From JAGLOK01 sp963677605 (lineage in GTDB: Bacteria > Bacillota > Clostridia > Christensenellales > UMGS416): a stretch of 64,000 nt of DNA. Under the pieces are notes generated by a model that saw nothing but the letters and a program-made list of their open reading frames with translations, was not told the DNA's origin and did no database searches. The translations under genes were made by a program, and so were the position numbers. Positions 26,140-33,566 of the stretch are shown here, piece after piece. How positions within the stretch are numbered: position 1 is the stretch's first letter; the number at the start of each line of letters is the position of its first letter. Location: the NCBI GenBank assembly GCA_963677605.2, contig CAXXDX010000007.1, forward strand, positions 124,001 through 188,000, read 5' to 3'.

Positions 26140-27299
26140 CTAAGCACCTCTTTAAGCTCTTTTGCTGCATCCGCTGCGCGATTTTTATATTCCGGCATGA
26201 TTTCTTCCATGTGGGACTTTATCTCATCTTTTTTATCTATAAGTCTTTTTATTGCGTCCACTAAAACATCGCCTTTTACATCGCCAACAGGGATAACATA
26301 TTCCTCATGCGTTCCGAACAAATCCTTTGCGATGCCGCGCGATTTAATCGAGTAACCTATGACTGTTGTCGGCACAAGCGTGGAATATGCCGCAATGGTT
26401 GAATGCGTGCGCGCACCGATAAAAGCATCACAGCTTTTTATGTGACCTTTTATCTCCATCGCGTCAAGCGGCTCAGAATCAATATATATAACTCTGCCTG
26501 AATCCTTATATTTTTCATATAAAGGCAATAGTGCACCAGGATCATACTGAGTGTCTTTACGCGATTCGTCTATAACATGGGAGATGAGTTTAATATTATA
26601 ATCAGTCTCGCCGATTATATAGTCAAACATCTTATAAGCAGCTTCTTTTGCTCCGCCTTTTTCGTCGCTGTAGCGAAGCGAAAGAGGGCTTAAGTTAAAG
26701 CCGATATACTTTCCGTCATCCCCAGATTCTTTTGCTTCCATCGTGAATGCGGAGTCGGGATATAAAACAGCATTTTTTATATCATGCTCTTTAAGCGCTT
26801 CATATGAGAGTGTCTCGCGCACGAATATCTTGTCAAAAAGCGAAAGATCGGCCTTCATGCCTTCGGTTATCATTGCGCCGTCAAAAGACGCTCCCCACAT
26901 GATTAGCTTTTTGCCGTGTGCTTTTACTATGCTGTCAATCATGAAAAAATCAACAGGCTCTTCATAGCAGTAGTTATCGCCGCCGATTGAGATGAACGCG
27001 TCCGCCCACTTAAGCGGCGCTTTAAGCCAGTGATACTGCAGCTTTAAGTCCAGCTTTTTCATTCCAAGCTTGCGAAATCCGTATGCAGACAGATGGGGGA
27101 GTGTGTAGCGTACATTGTGATGCGGATAGATATGCTCCACAAGTCCGTATTCCTTCGCCCTGTCATAGTTTGGATCATACGAGCAGAGACGGATTTTAGC
27201 ATCCGGCACTTCTCGCTTTATCATATTGACAGTACCGCGGACTATCGCCTCGCAGCCTCGGTTTGTATATCCTCCGTGTCCGAAAAGAACTATATTCAT
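26136..27299 (-). CDS. Polysaccharide pyruvyl transferase family protein
   Basis: 387 residues. The beginning MNIVLFGHGGYTNRGCEAIVRG matches the CsaB/WcaK pyruvyl transferase family, with conserved GGDNYCYE (about 105-112), later CDAFIGARTHSTIAAYST (about 307-324) and VIGYSIKSRGIAKDLFG. These enzymes move a ketal pyruvate from PEP onto a sugar, giving an acidic surface glycan. Genes of this family are commonly paired with the CoF420-hydrogenase-like iron-sulfur protein, as here at 28501. Confidence 0.88.
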   Translation of the reverse strand: MNIVLFGHGGYTNRGCEAIVRGTVNMIKREVPDAKIRLCSYDPNYDRAKEYGLVEHIYPHHNVRYTLPHLSAYGFRKLGMKKLDLKLQYHWLKAPLKWADAFISIGGDNYCYEEPVDFFMIDSIVKAHGKKLIMWGASFDGAMITEGMKADLSLFDKIFVRETLSYEALKEHDIKNAVLYPDSAFTMEAKESGDDGKYIGFNLSPLSLRYSDEKGGAKEAAYKMFDYIIGETDYNIKLISHVIDESRKDTQYDPGALLPLYEKYKDSGRVIYIDSEPLDAMEIKGHIKSCDAFIGARTHSTIAAYSTLVPTTVIGYSIKSRGIAKDLFGTHEEYVIPVGDVKGDVLVDAIKRLIDKKDEIKSHMEEIMPEYKNRAADAAKELKEVLS

Positions 27300-27300
27300 A

Positions 27301-28497
27301 TCAATCCTCTATGCTTTCAATAAGGCTTTTTATTTCATCCTTAAGTGTATTTATATCATGGTTTTTAACGCACATTTCGTGCCCGTTATCTGAAAGTTTG
27401 TAGTATAGCTCATTGTCACAGAGCCTATCCACACAGTCTGCCAACGCCTTTGCATCGCCCGGCTTAAATGTCAGCACATTCACTCCGTCCTTTGCAAACT
27501 CACGAGTGTTCGGAAAATCCGATATAACGCAAGGCTTGCACGAAGCTCCGGCTTCATACACAGGCATTGCCTGATGCGGCTCGCAGCTGGGGAATATAAC
27601 TATATCCGCTGCTACATATATTGGCGGCATTTCCTTTTGTGGGGGGAAAAACTTCACCCTGTCTTCAATGCCGTCGAGGAGCTTTAATGTCTCACCCTCA
27701 TAATCCATGCCTAATATGCTGCGGATTTTTGCTTTCATGTCGCTAGGCCGTGATTTTGGCGGAGTATACTGCAAAAATATCAGCTGATAATCATCGTTCA
27801 GATGGTGCATCATAGAAAGCGCCGTATGCGCGCCTTTAACTTCCCACATGCCTCCTGTATAAAGTATGCTGCGTTTGTCAAAATCCAGCTGTCGCGAGCA
27901 CTTTGCTTTAAAGTCATCAGGAGTTTCCACAAACTTTGCGATATCCACCTTGTCGGTTATAACAGTAAAGCTGTCGCAGCCGCCTGCTTCCGCTTTATCA
28001 TACTCACTTAAAAACACGCTTTTTGTCATGCCATAAAGCCAGCCTTTAATCCTTTTGCTTCTAGTGTCTTTTCCGTTCATGGGAAATGTCTCGCGGTCAA
28101 AGCATATTGTTTTAGTTCCTTCGGGAACACATTCTCCCATCCAGGCTATCGTCATCGAGTTAAATATCACAATATCGGGGGATTTGTCCGCAATAATTTT
28201 GCGAACGGTTCCCTTCGAGTTTTTTATATGACGCCATCTTCTCGTGTAACGAGGATCAATTGCCGAATAGTGTTGTCCGTTAAAGTGTGGGTAGCACCAA
28301 TTGGTGTCAAAAACTCCGTCTGTTTTTATGCCCATTGATTCAATCTCATCAAGCATATATGACGGCTCTTTTGGACAAACGACTTCCAGCTCGTGTCCCA
28401 TTTCCTTGAGCGCGCCTAAAATGTTAAGCATCGCCACACCACCGCCGCCTATCGCGCCTGAGTGATGAAACACTAGGATTTTCTTCTTTTCAGCCAT
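27301..28497 (-). CDS. Glycosyltransferase family 4
   Basis: 398 residues. The N-terminal domain has FHHSGAIGGGGVAMLNILGAL (about 10-30), the glycine-rich loop of GT-B enzymes; the C-terminal domain has SILYTGGMWEVKGAHTAL and VIFPSCEPHQAMPVYEAGAS with the family 4 EX7E pattern (about 305-330). One base separates it from the pyruvyl transferase gene. The sugar donor and acceptor are not predictable from sequence. Confidence 0.9.
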   Translation of the reverse strand: MAEKKKILVFHHSGAIGGGGVAMLNILGALKEMGHELEVVCPKEPSYMLDEIESMGIKTDGVFDTNWCYPHFNGQHYSAIDPRYTRRWRHIKNSKGTVRKIIADKSPDIVIFNSMTIAWMGECVPEGTKTICFDRETFPMNGKDTRSKRIKGWLYGMTKSVFLSEYDKAEAGGCDSFTVITDKVDIAKFVETPDDFKAKCSRQLDFDKRSILYTGGMWEVKGAHTALSMMHHLNDDYQLIFLQYTPPKSRPSDMKAKIRSILGMDYEGETLKLLDGIEDRVKFFPPQKEMPPIYVAADIVIFPSCEPHQAMPVYEAGASCKPCVISDFPNTREFAKDGVNVLTFKPGDAKALADCVDRLCDNELYYKLSDNGHEMCVKNHDINTLKDEIKSLIESIED

Positions 28498-28500
28498 AGT

Positions 28501-29631
28501 CTAGTATTTTAGCATATTAACAGCAAACTGAACAATCTTTGAACGCTGTTTCATGTATCTTTTTTCAAGCCTGCTAAAATCCATCTTCTTATAGTCTCGG
28601 AAAAAGTCAGCGCGTTTGTGGCTGGCATCTGCCGGATGCTGGAGCGACTGCTGCAAGGTGTCTTCCACACTGCATTCGCTCACTTCAATCACATCGCTTT
28701 GTTCCAAAAACTTTCTGCCCTTTTCAGTAACGCCGTATAAAAGAGACACACCGCGCGGGTCATCCACATCGGGAAGCGTTTTTTCAATTCCCCAGAAATC
28801 GCCTATAGTGATATCTCCCGGTCGGTTTGTATCGCAGAAAGGACACTTGTGGCAGCTGGGGCGCATATAGATTTTATCCAAAAAACCGCGCATATACGGG
28901 CTTTCATGGTTTAAGCACGAAACCTCTGTGCCGTCTTCAAACTTCACCGTCTGGCTGTATGTTCTCCAGCCTGTGCTTTTATCACGGAAATCAATGTCGG
29001 CTACTTTCTTCCCGTGCTTTTTTTCAAGACTTTCCACATACTTTTTAAATACTCCCGGTGACGGAACGCCTAGGCAAGTGATGTCCACCAAAAGGAGATT
29101 TTCGCATTTAAGCGCGGCACGAATGCCGGCTATCTGACAGCCCGTACCTGATATCATGACCTGAAGTCCTGTTATCATATCTTCTTTTATCTTTTTATAT
29201 ACTTGGGTAAAATCACTTTGCACATACTTTGAGCTTTGTATTTTAGCTAAATCCTCTTCGTTTTCGGCTCTCATGTGATAAAGATGCATGTTCTCGTCAT
29301 ATGCCGCGCCGTATACAACACCGCCATCTTTTATAAACTTCTTTGCAAGCGATGTAAACACTCCGGCAGTCGCGCTCTTTTTGCGGGTATCTTCGTCTAC
29401 GCTCCATCCGGCATACGCCTTTTGGGGAGCTTGTTTCACTTCTTCCGGATGGGTAAACGGGCACATCTTAATGCAGTGGTCGCAGTCTATGCATTCTCCC
29501 AAATCAACCTTAGGATATAGTATTCCTTCTTCGTCATATTCAAAACCTATACACTGTGTTGGACACTCACTGGCACACCCCATGCATCCGCTGCAGGTTT
29601 CCTTTAGTTCAAATGTATCATGTTTTATCAT
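28501..29631 (-). CDS. Coenzyme F420 hydrogenase/dehydrogenase beta-subunit-like iron-sulfur protein
   Basis: 376 residues from ATG at 29631 (AGAGG upstream; the TTG five codons earlier would remove that site). Two [4Fe-4S] ferredoxin motifs open the protein, C13-C16-C19-C23 and the CIDCDHCIKMCP group (about 49-59). The FrhB N- and C-terminal domains follow: CQIAGIRAAL (about 165), and CPFCDTNRPGDITIGDFWG (about 262-280). Despite the name, this subgroup is found in polysaccharide clusters of organisms without F420; by analogy with such clusters it may reduce or modify a sugar intermediate with reduced ferredoxin or flavin. It is the first gene of the five-gene operon. Confidence 0.88.
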   Translation of the reverse strand: MIKHDTFELKETCSGCMGCASECPTQCIGFEYDEEGILYPKVDLGECIDCDHCIKMCPFTHPEEVKQAPQKAYAGWSVDEDTRKKSATAGVFTSLAKKFIKDGGVVYGAAYDENMHLYHMRAENEEDLAKIQSSKYVQSDFTQVYKKIKEDMITGLQVMISGTGCQIAGIRAALKCENLLLVDITCLGVPSPGVFKKYVESLEKKHGKKVADIDFRDKSTGWRTYSQTVKFEDGTEVSCLNHESPYMRGFLDKIYMRPSCHKCPFCDTNRPGDITIGDFWGIEKTLPDVDDPRGVSLLYGVTEKGRKFLEQSDVIEVSECSVEDTLQQSLQHPADASHKRADFFRDYKKMDFSRLEKRYMKQRSKIVQFAVNMLKY

Positions 29632-29693
29632 ATAGACCTCTTTCAAAAATCTATTATAGCTTAAACCTTGGTTTTTTTACACCGCTTTTAGAT

Positions 29694-29724
29694 ATAAAAA
29701 AAGCCGCCTGTATTAAGACGGCTT
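29694..29724 (-). terminator. Intrinsic terminator after DUF308 gene
   Basis: On the minus strand AGCCGTCT / AGGCGGCT stem with an 8-base loop followed by TTTTTTT; it lies between the DUF308 gene and the polysaccharide operon. Confidence 0.85.
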
Positions 29725-29739
29725 CATATGCAAATAATT

Positions 29740-30258
29740 TTATTTTTCTTTGCCGAGCTTCATGCGCACACCGAAGATGATAACAATAAGCCCGAATATG
29801 CCTGCCACAGCGCCTATGATATAAGTAGCCGATGTTAATACCACTTCGGGTATCACTAAAAACAGCACGCCTGCAGCAATCGTTCCCAAGCTTACTAATA
29901 TATTCTGCACCCACATGTCCTTTCGGGCAATAAACCTTACCACACGGAAAAGCCCGGTAACAATGGCCCATGAACCAACAAGACGTATAACAAGCATCAT
30001 CTTGTCCGGATTAAACAGAAGGATAACTGCGAAAACTATGCCTGCAGCAAACTCAAAAAGCAGTATCCACCACTGCTTAAACATCGCTTTAATAAGGAAT
30101 GCATCCGTTATTGCAACAATGCTCATCACAAGTATCATAATGGCAAAAATCCAGGTAAGTGTAATGGTCGCCGAAGCTGGGTTTACCAAACAAAATAAAC
30201 CAAAAATCAGAATCAGCAGTCCTTTTGTAATTTCAAGCACCCAATTATATTTTTTCAT
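29740..30258 (-). CDS. HdeD-like DUF308 membrane protein
   Basis: 172 residues with six short hydrophobic helices in three hairpins, the HdeD/DUF308 layout. NPASATITLTWIFAI (about 24-38) and NPDKMMLVIRLVGSWAIVTGLFRV (about 79) are typical repeat segments. E. coli HdeD contributes to acid resistance, but most Firmicute members are uncharacterised. AAAGGA lies before the ATG. Monocistronic; unrelated to the polysaccharide genes next to it, separated by a terminator. Confidence 0.85.
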   Translation of the reverse strand: MKKYNWVLEITKGLLILIFGLFCLVNPASATITLTWIFAIMILVMSIVAITDAFLIKAMFKQWWILLFEFAAGIVFAVILLFNPDKMMLVIRLVGSWAIVTGLFRVVRFIARKDMWVQNILVSLGTIAAGVLFLVIPEVVLTSATYIIGAVAGIFGLIVIIFGVRMKLGKEK

Positions 30259-30423
30259 ATGTTTTTCCTTTCAAACAAGGCTATAAGTGTTATAATAATT
30301 ATATCATAAAATATATTTTCTGATATCCAATAATTTATATTTTTATGAAATTTTAATCTTAAATAAAATATATGTCCTTATTATTTCATATGGTTTCGCG
30401 GACAACAGTTTAAGGAGTGCAAA

Positions 30424-31284
30424 ATGGCTGATAATTACTTCATTGATATTGAAAATCTTTCACCGACTCACTTCTATCTTTCCGAAGATAAGCTAAAAAA
30501 AGCGGAAAAACACTTTGAAACGCATACCCTGGAGGATTATCCTCCGCTTCCGGTTGTAGAATTTTGCGGAAAAACACTATTGCTCGGAGGCCACAACATC
30601 GCATATTATCTGAGCACGCACGGCAAGCTCATCGCAAAAGTCACAAAGAAAACCGACCGCACCAATTTTTATTTAAATGTAAAGCTTTTTAGCGAATGCG
30701 AAAAGAAAAACATTCATAAAGTATCTGACCTTAAAAAGAGGATACTGAAAAAGGACGCATATGTGGAAAAATGGATAAAACCTTTTGATGATCTAAAGTA
30801 CAAGCTGGAAGAGTACCCGATTAAGGGAATCAAGTGCGAAAAGGTTTTCGACAGAGATACAAAACATAAAATCGCATATGCAATCCTTAATCCGATTCCG
30901 TCATATTTTGCGAACGAGTTTACATTTAAACATTACATAGAAAAAGTTACCGACACGGACTATATCGCATTTACATACTGCGGACACCCGATTGCATTTG
31001 TTGCCATGCGTCCTATGTTTTCAGAGCTTATGGAAATATACATGCTGGGAATATGCTGCGGAGCAAAGTGTGCTGCGCTTACCGACAAGATTATGTCCGA
31101 GATAAAAAAAGAGGCTAAAACGCAGAAAAGAAAGTTCCTGTCAGTTAAAGTGCCAAAGAAATCGGCAGTTAAAAACACCTCTTCAACCCTTTACGATTTT
31201 TACACGGAATACGGCTTTACTCCTGTTGAAAACATAGAGTCTCCGTGGGATGAAAAGCGTCTTTGCACACTGCTTATAAAATAA
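30424..31284 (+). CDS. ParB-like/GNAT-like two-part protein of unknown function
   Basis: 286 residues. The N-terminal part (about 10-65: NLSPTHFYLSEDKLKKAEKH ... LPVVEFCGKTLLLGGHNIAYYL) has the layout of a ParB/Srx-type domain, where such a histidine/glycine strand binds a nucleotide. The C-terminal half (about 170-286) reads as a GNAT acetyltransferase with DTDYIAFTYCGHPIAFVAMRP, MEIYMLGICCGAKCAAL in place of the usual V/I-x-P-x-xRGxG/A loop, and YDFYTEYGFTPVE near the end. The acetyl-CoA loop is therefore atypical. It is monocistronic with AAGGAG upstream. Family assignment is tentative. Confidence 0.5.
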   Translation: MADNYFIDIENLSPTHFYLSEDKLKKAEKHFETHTLEDYPPLPVVEFCGKTLLLGGHNIAYYLSTHGKLIAKVTKKTDRTNFYLNVKLFSECEKKNIHKVSDLKKRILKKDAYVEKWIKPFDDLKYKLEEYPIKGIKCEKVFDRDTKHKIAYAILNPIPSYFANEFTFKHYIEKVTDTDYIAFTYCGHPIAFVAMRPMFSELMEIYMLGICCGAKCAALTDKIMSEIKKEAKTQKRKFLSVKVPKKSAVKNTSSTLYDFYTEYGFTPVENIESPWDEKRLCTLLIK

Positions 31285-31645
31285 TAAACAAATAAGTTTT
31301 TTGAAGAAAATGCCGTGCTTTTGCTATGGCTTTGCGATTTGTAAAATCCGTGTTTTTAGTGTATAATAACTAAGGTTATTATAAAGGGATTTTCAGTGTG
31401 AAAAGCATATATTTTAATGCTCGGCAGGAGACATACAGAACTTATAAATGAGTTTAACATTATCGCCGTAGACTATTAAACTACGGCGATAAGTGCGCCA
31501 CAGGGCGTGTCCCATAAAATGCATAAAATATAATGAAATTATAATTCTAAGTCTATAGTTTTTTAGGCTGTGCTTTTTGCTTTGTATAAATTGTTAGGGC
31601 AATAAATTTGTAAGATTTATTCCCGATTGAAAGGAAGACACATAT
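31285..31645 (+). other. Intergenic region and leader upstream of gyrB
   Basis: 361 bases without a clear gene. It holds a promoter (31339-31367), a 17-codon GTG frame (31399-31452) overlapped by a seven-codon ATG frame (31448-31471), a perfect 12-bp inverted repeat TTATCGCCGTAG / CTACGGCGATAA (31460-31471 and 31481-31492), and a bulged GGG-AATAAAT / ATTTATT-CCC hairpin (31597-31624) just before the gyrB ribosome binding site. None of the hairpins carries a T-run. Confidence 0.6.
31339..31367 (+). promoter_or_regulatory. Probable promoter of gyrBA
   Basis: TTGTAA (31339-31344) and TATAAT (31362-31367) with 17-bp spacing; it would give a leader of about 270 bases. Confidence 0.6.
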
Positions 31646-33556
31646 ATGAGCGAAAACAAAAATGTGTATGACGAGAGTCAAATTCAGGTTTTGGAAGGCT
31701 TGGAGGCCGTCCGAAAACGCCCCGGAATGTACATCGGTTCTACCGACACTAGGGGACTTCACCATCTGGTATACGAAATAGTGGATAACTCCATTGACGA
31801 AGCGATGGCAGGCCGCTGCGACACCATAAGCATAACTATACACAATGACGGTTCTCTTTCCGTTCTTGACAACGGATTCGGAATCCCAACAGGTATACAC
31901 GAAAAAGAAGGCAGAAGCGCAGTTGAGGTATGCCTTACAGTGCTTCACGCCGGCGGCAAATTCGGCGGCAGCGGATATAAGGTGTCCGGCGGATTGCACG
32001 GAGTTGGCCTATCTGTTGTTAATGCACTTTCAGAGTGGCTTGAAGTAACCGTGTGGCAAAATGGAAAAGTTCATTTCCAACACTATGACATAGGTGCTCC
32101 CAAAGAACCTCTCAAGGTTATAGGTGATGCGGACCACACAGGAACAAACATCAAATTTTTCCCCAACGGAGAAATCTTTGAAACAACCGAGTTCGTCTAT
32201 GAGACATTAAAGCACCGCCTGCGCGAGATGGCGTTTTTAAACAGCGGTGTAACAATACTATTAAAAGATGAACGCGAAGGCCGCGAGCATGAAGACAAAT
32301 TCTACTATGAAGGCGGCGTATCTCACTTCGTAAAATACTTAAACCACACTAAAGAGCCTCTGTATGATGATCCTATTTATCTTACAGGAGAAAAAGACGG
32401 CTCGTCAATGGAAGTTGCGCTGCAGTATACGACAAGCTACAGCGAATCGGTATTTGCATTTACAAACAATATAGCAAACCCCGAAGGCGGAACACACCTT
32501 TCAGGTTTCAGGGCAGCTATAACACGTGTTATAAACGACTATGCGAGAAAGTTTAACTATTTAAAAGAAAGCGATACAAACCTTTCAGGCGATGACGTAC
32601 GCGAAGGGCTAACAGCTATAATATCAGTTAAAATTCCAGAGCCTCAGTTTGAAGGACAAACAAAGGCCAAGTTGGGCAACTCATTTGTGCGCTCACTGGT
32701 TGATTCCATGGTATCCCAAGGGCTTACAAACTTCTTTGAAGAGCACCCCGACAACGCAAAGATAATAATGAACAAGGCTCTCGCTGCGGCAAGAGCAAGA
32801 GAGGCTGCAAGGAAAGCACGTGAGCTTACCCGCAGAAAAAGCGTATTGGAATCCGCATCGCTTCCCGGAAAGCTTGCCGACTGCTCGGAAAAAGATCCAA
32901 AAAAGTGCGAGATATTCATAGTTGAGGGTGACAGCGCCGGAGGAAGCGCAAAAATGGGACGCGACAGACGCTTCCAGGCTATCCTGCCTCTCCGCGGAAA
33001 GATATTGAATGTTGAAAAAGCACGTCAGGACAGAGCATTGGGCAACGCTGAAATACAGGCAATGATAACCGCTTTCGGCGGTGGCATGGGCTCAGAGTTT
33101 GACCTTGAAAAACTAAGATATCACCGCATCGTGTGCATGACAGACGCGGATGTCGATGGCTCGCACATACGCATACTGCTGCTTACTTTCTTTTACAGGT
33201 TCATGCGCCCGCTTCTGGAGCACGGCCATGTCTACATCGCGCAGCCTCCTCTTTATAAGGTGACTAAAAATCGCGTGGTGCACTATTGTTATACGGATCC
33301 AGAGCTTGAAGTTCTTCTTGAAGAGCTGGGCAAAACAGGAATCAGCATACAGCGCTACAAAGGTCTGGGCGAAATGAATGCCGACCAGCTCTGGGACACC
33401 ACAATGAATCCGGAGTCCCGCACAATGCTTCAGGTATCACTTGAAGACGCGATAGCTGCGGAAGAAATGTTTTCGGTGCTTATGGGTGAACATGTTGAGC
33501 CCCGCCGCGAATTCATTGAAGAAAACGCAAAACTCGTCGTAAACCTTGACGTTTAG
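31646..33556 (+). CDS. gyrB: DNA gyrase subunit B
   Basis: 636 residues, full length. The GHKL ATPase has EIVDNSIDEAMAG (about 45), DNGFGIPTG, and GGLHGVGLSVVNALS; the TOPRIM domain has IVEGDSAGGSAKMGRDR and DADVDGSHIRILLLTFF with the metal-binding DxD; the C-terminal GyrA-interaction segment is present (QRYKGLGEMNADQLWDTTMNP). Together with GyrA it introduces negative supercoils. AAGGAAG lies eight bases before the ATG. GyrA starts 10 bases later. Coumarin-type drugs bind the N-terminal ATPase pocket, which looks ordinary. dnaA, dnaN and recF are not nearby, so this is not the usual origin-linked locus. Confidence 0.98.
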   Translation: MSENKNVYDESQIQVLEGLEAVRKRPGMYIGSTDTRGLHHLVYEIVDNSIDEAMAGRCDTISITIHNDGSLSVLDNGFGIPTGIHEKEGRSAVEVCLTVLHAGGKFGGSGYKVSGGLHGVGLSVVNALSEWLEVTVWQNGKVHFQHYDIGAPKEPLKVIGDADHTGTNIKFFPNGEIFETTEFVYETLKHRLREMAFLNSGVTILLKDEREGREHEDKFYYEGGVSHFVKYLNHTKEPLYDDPIYLTGEKDGSSMEVALQYTTSYSESVFAFTNNIANPEGGTHLSGFRAAITRVINDYARKFNYLKESDTNLSGDDVREGLTAIISVKIPEPQFEGQTKAKLGNSFVRSLVDSMVSQGLTNFFEEHPDNAKIIMNKALAAARAREAARKARELTRRKSVLESASLPGKLADCSEKDPKKCEIFIVEGDSAGGSAKMGRDRRFQAILPLRGKILNVEKARQDRALGNAEIQAMITAFGGGMGSEFDLEKLRYHRIVCMTDADVDGSHIRILLLTFFYRFMRPLLEHGHVYIAQPPLYKVTKNRVVHYCYTDPELEVLLEELGKTGISIQRYKGLGEMNADQLWDTTMNPESRTMLQVSLEDAIAAEEMFSVLMGEHVEPRREFIEENAKLVVNLDV

Positions 33557-33566
33557 GAGAATATAG

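Noticed and set aside
31460..31492. Perfect 12-bp inverted repeat as an intrinsic terminator
   Set aside because: No T-run follows on either strand, so I list it only as a leader structure.
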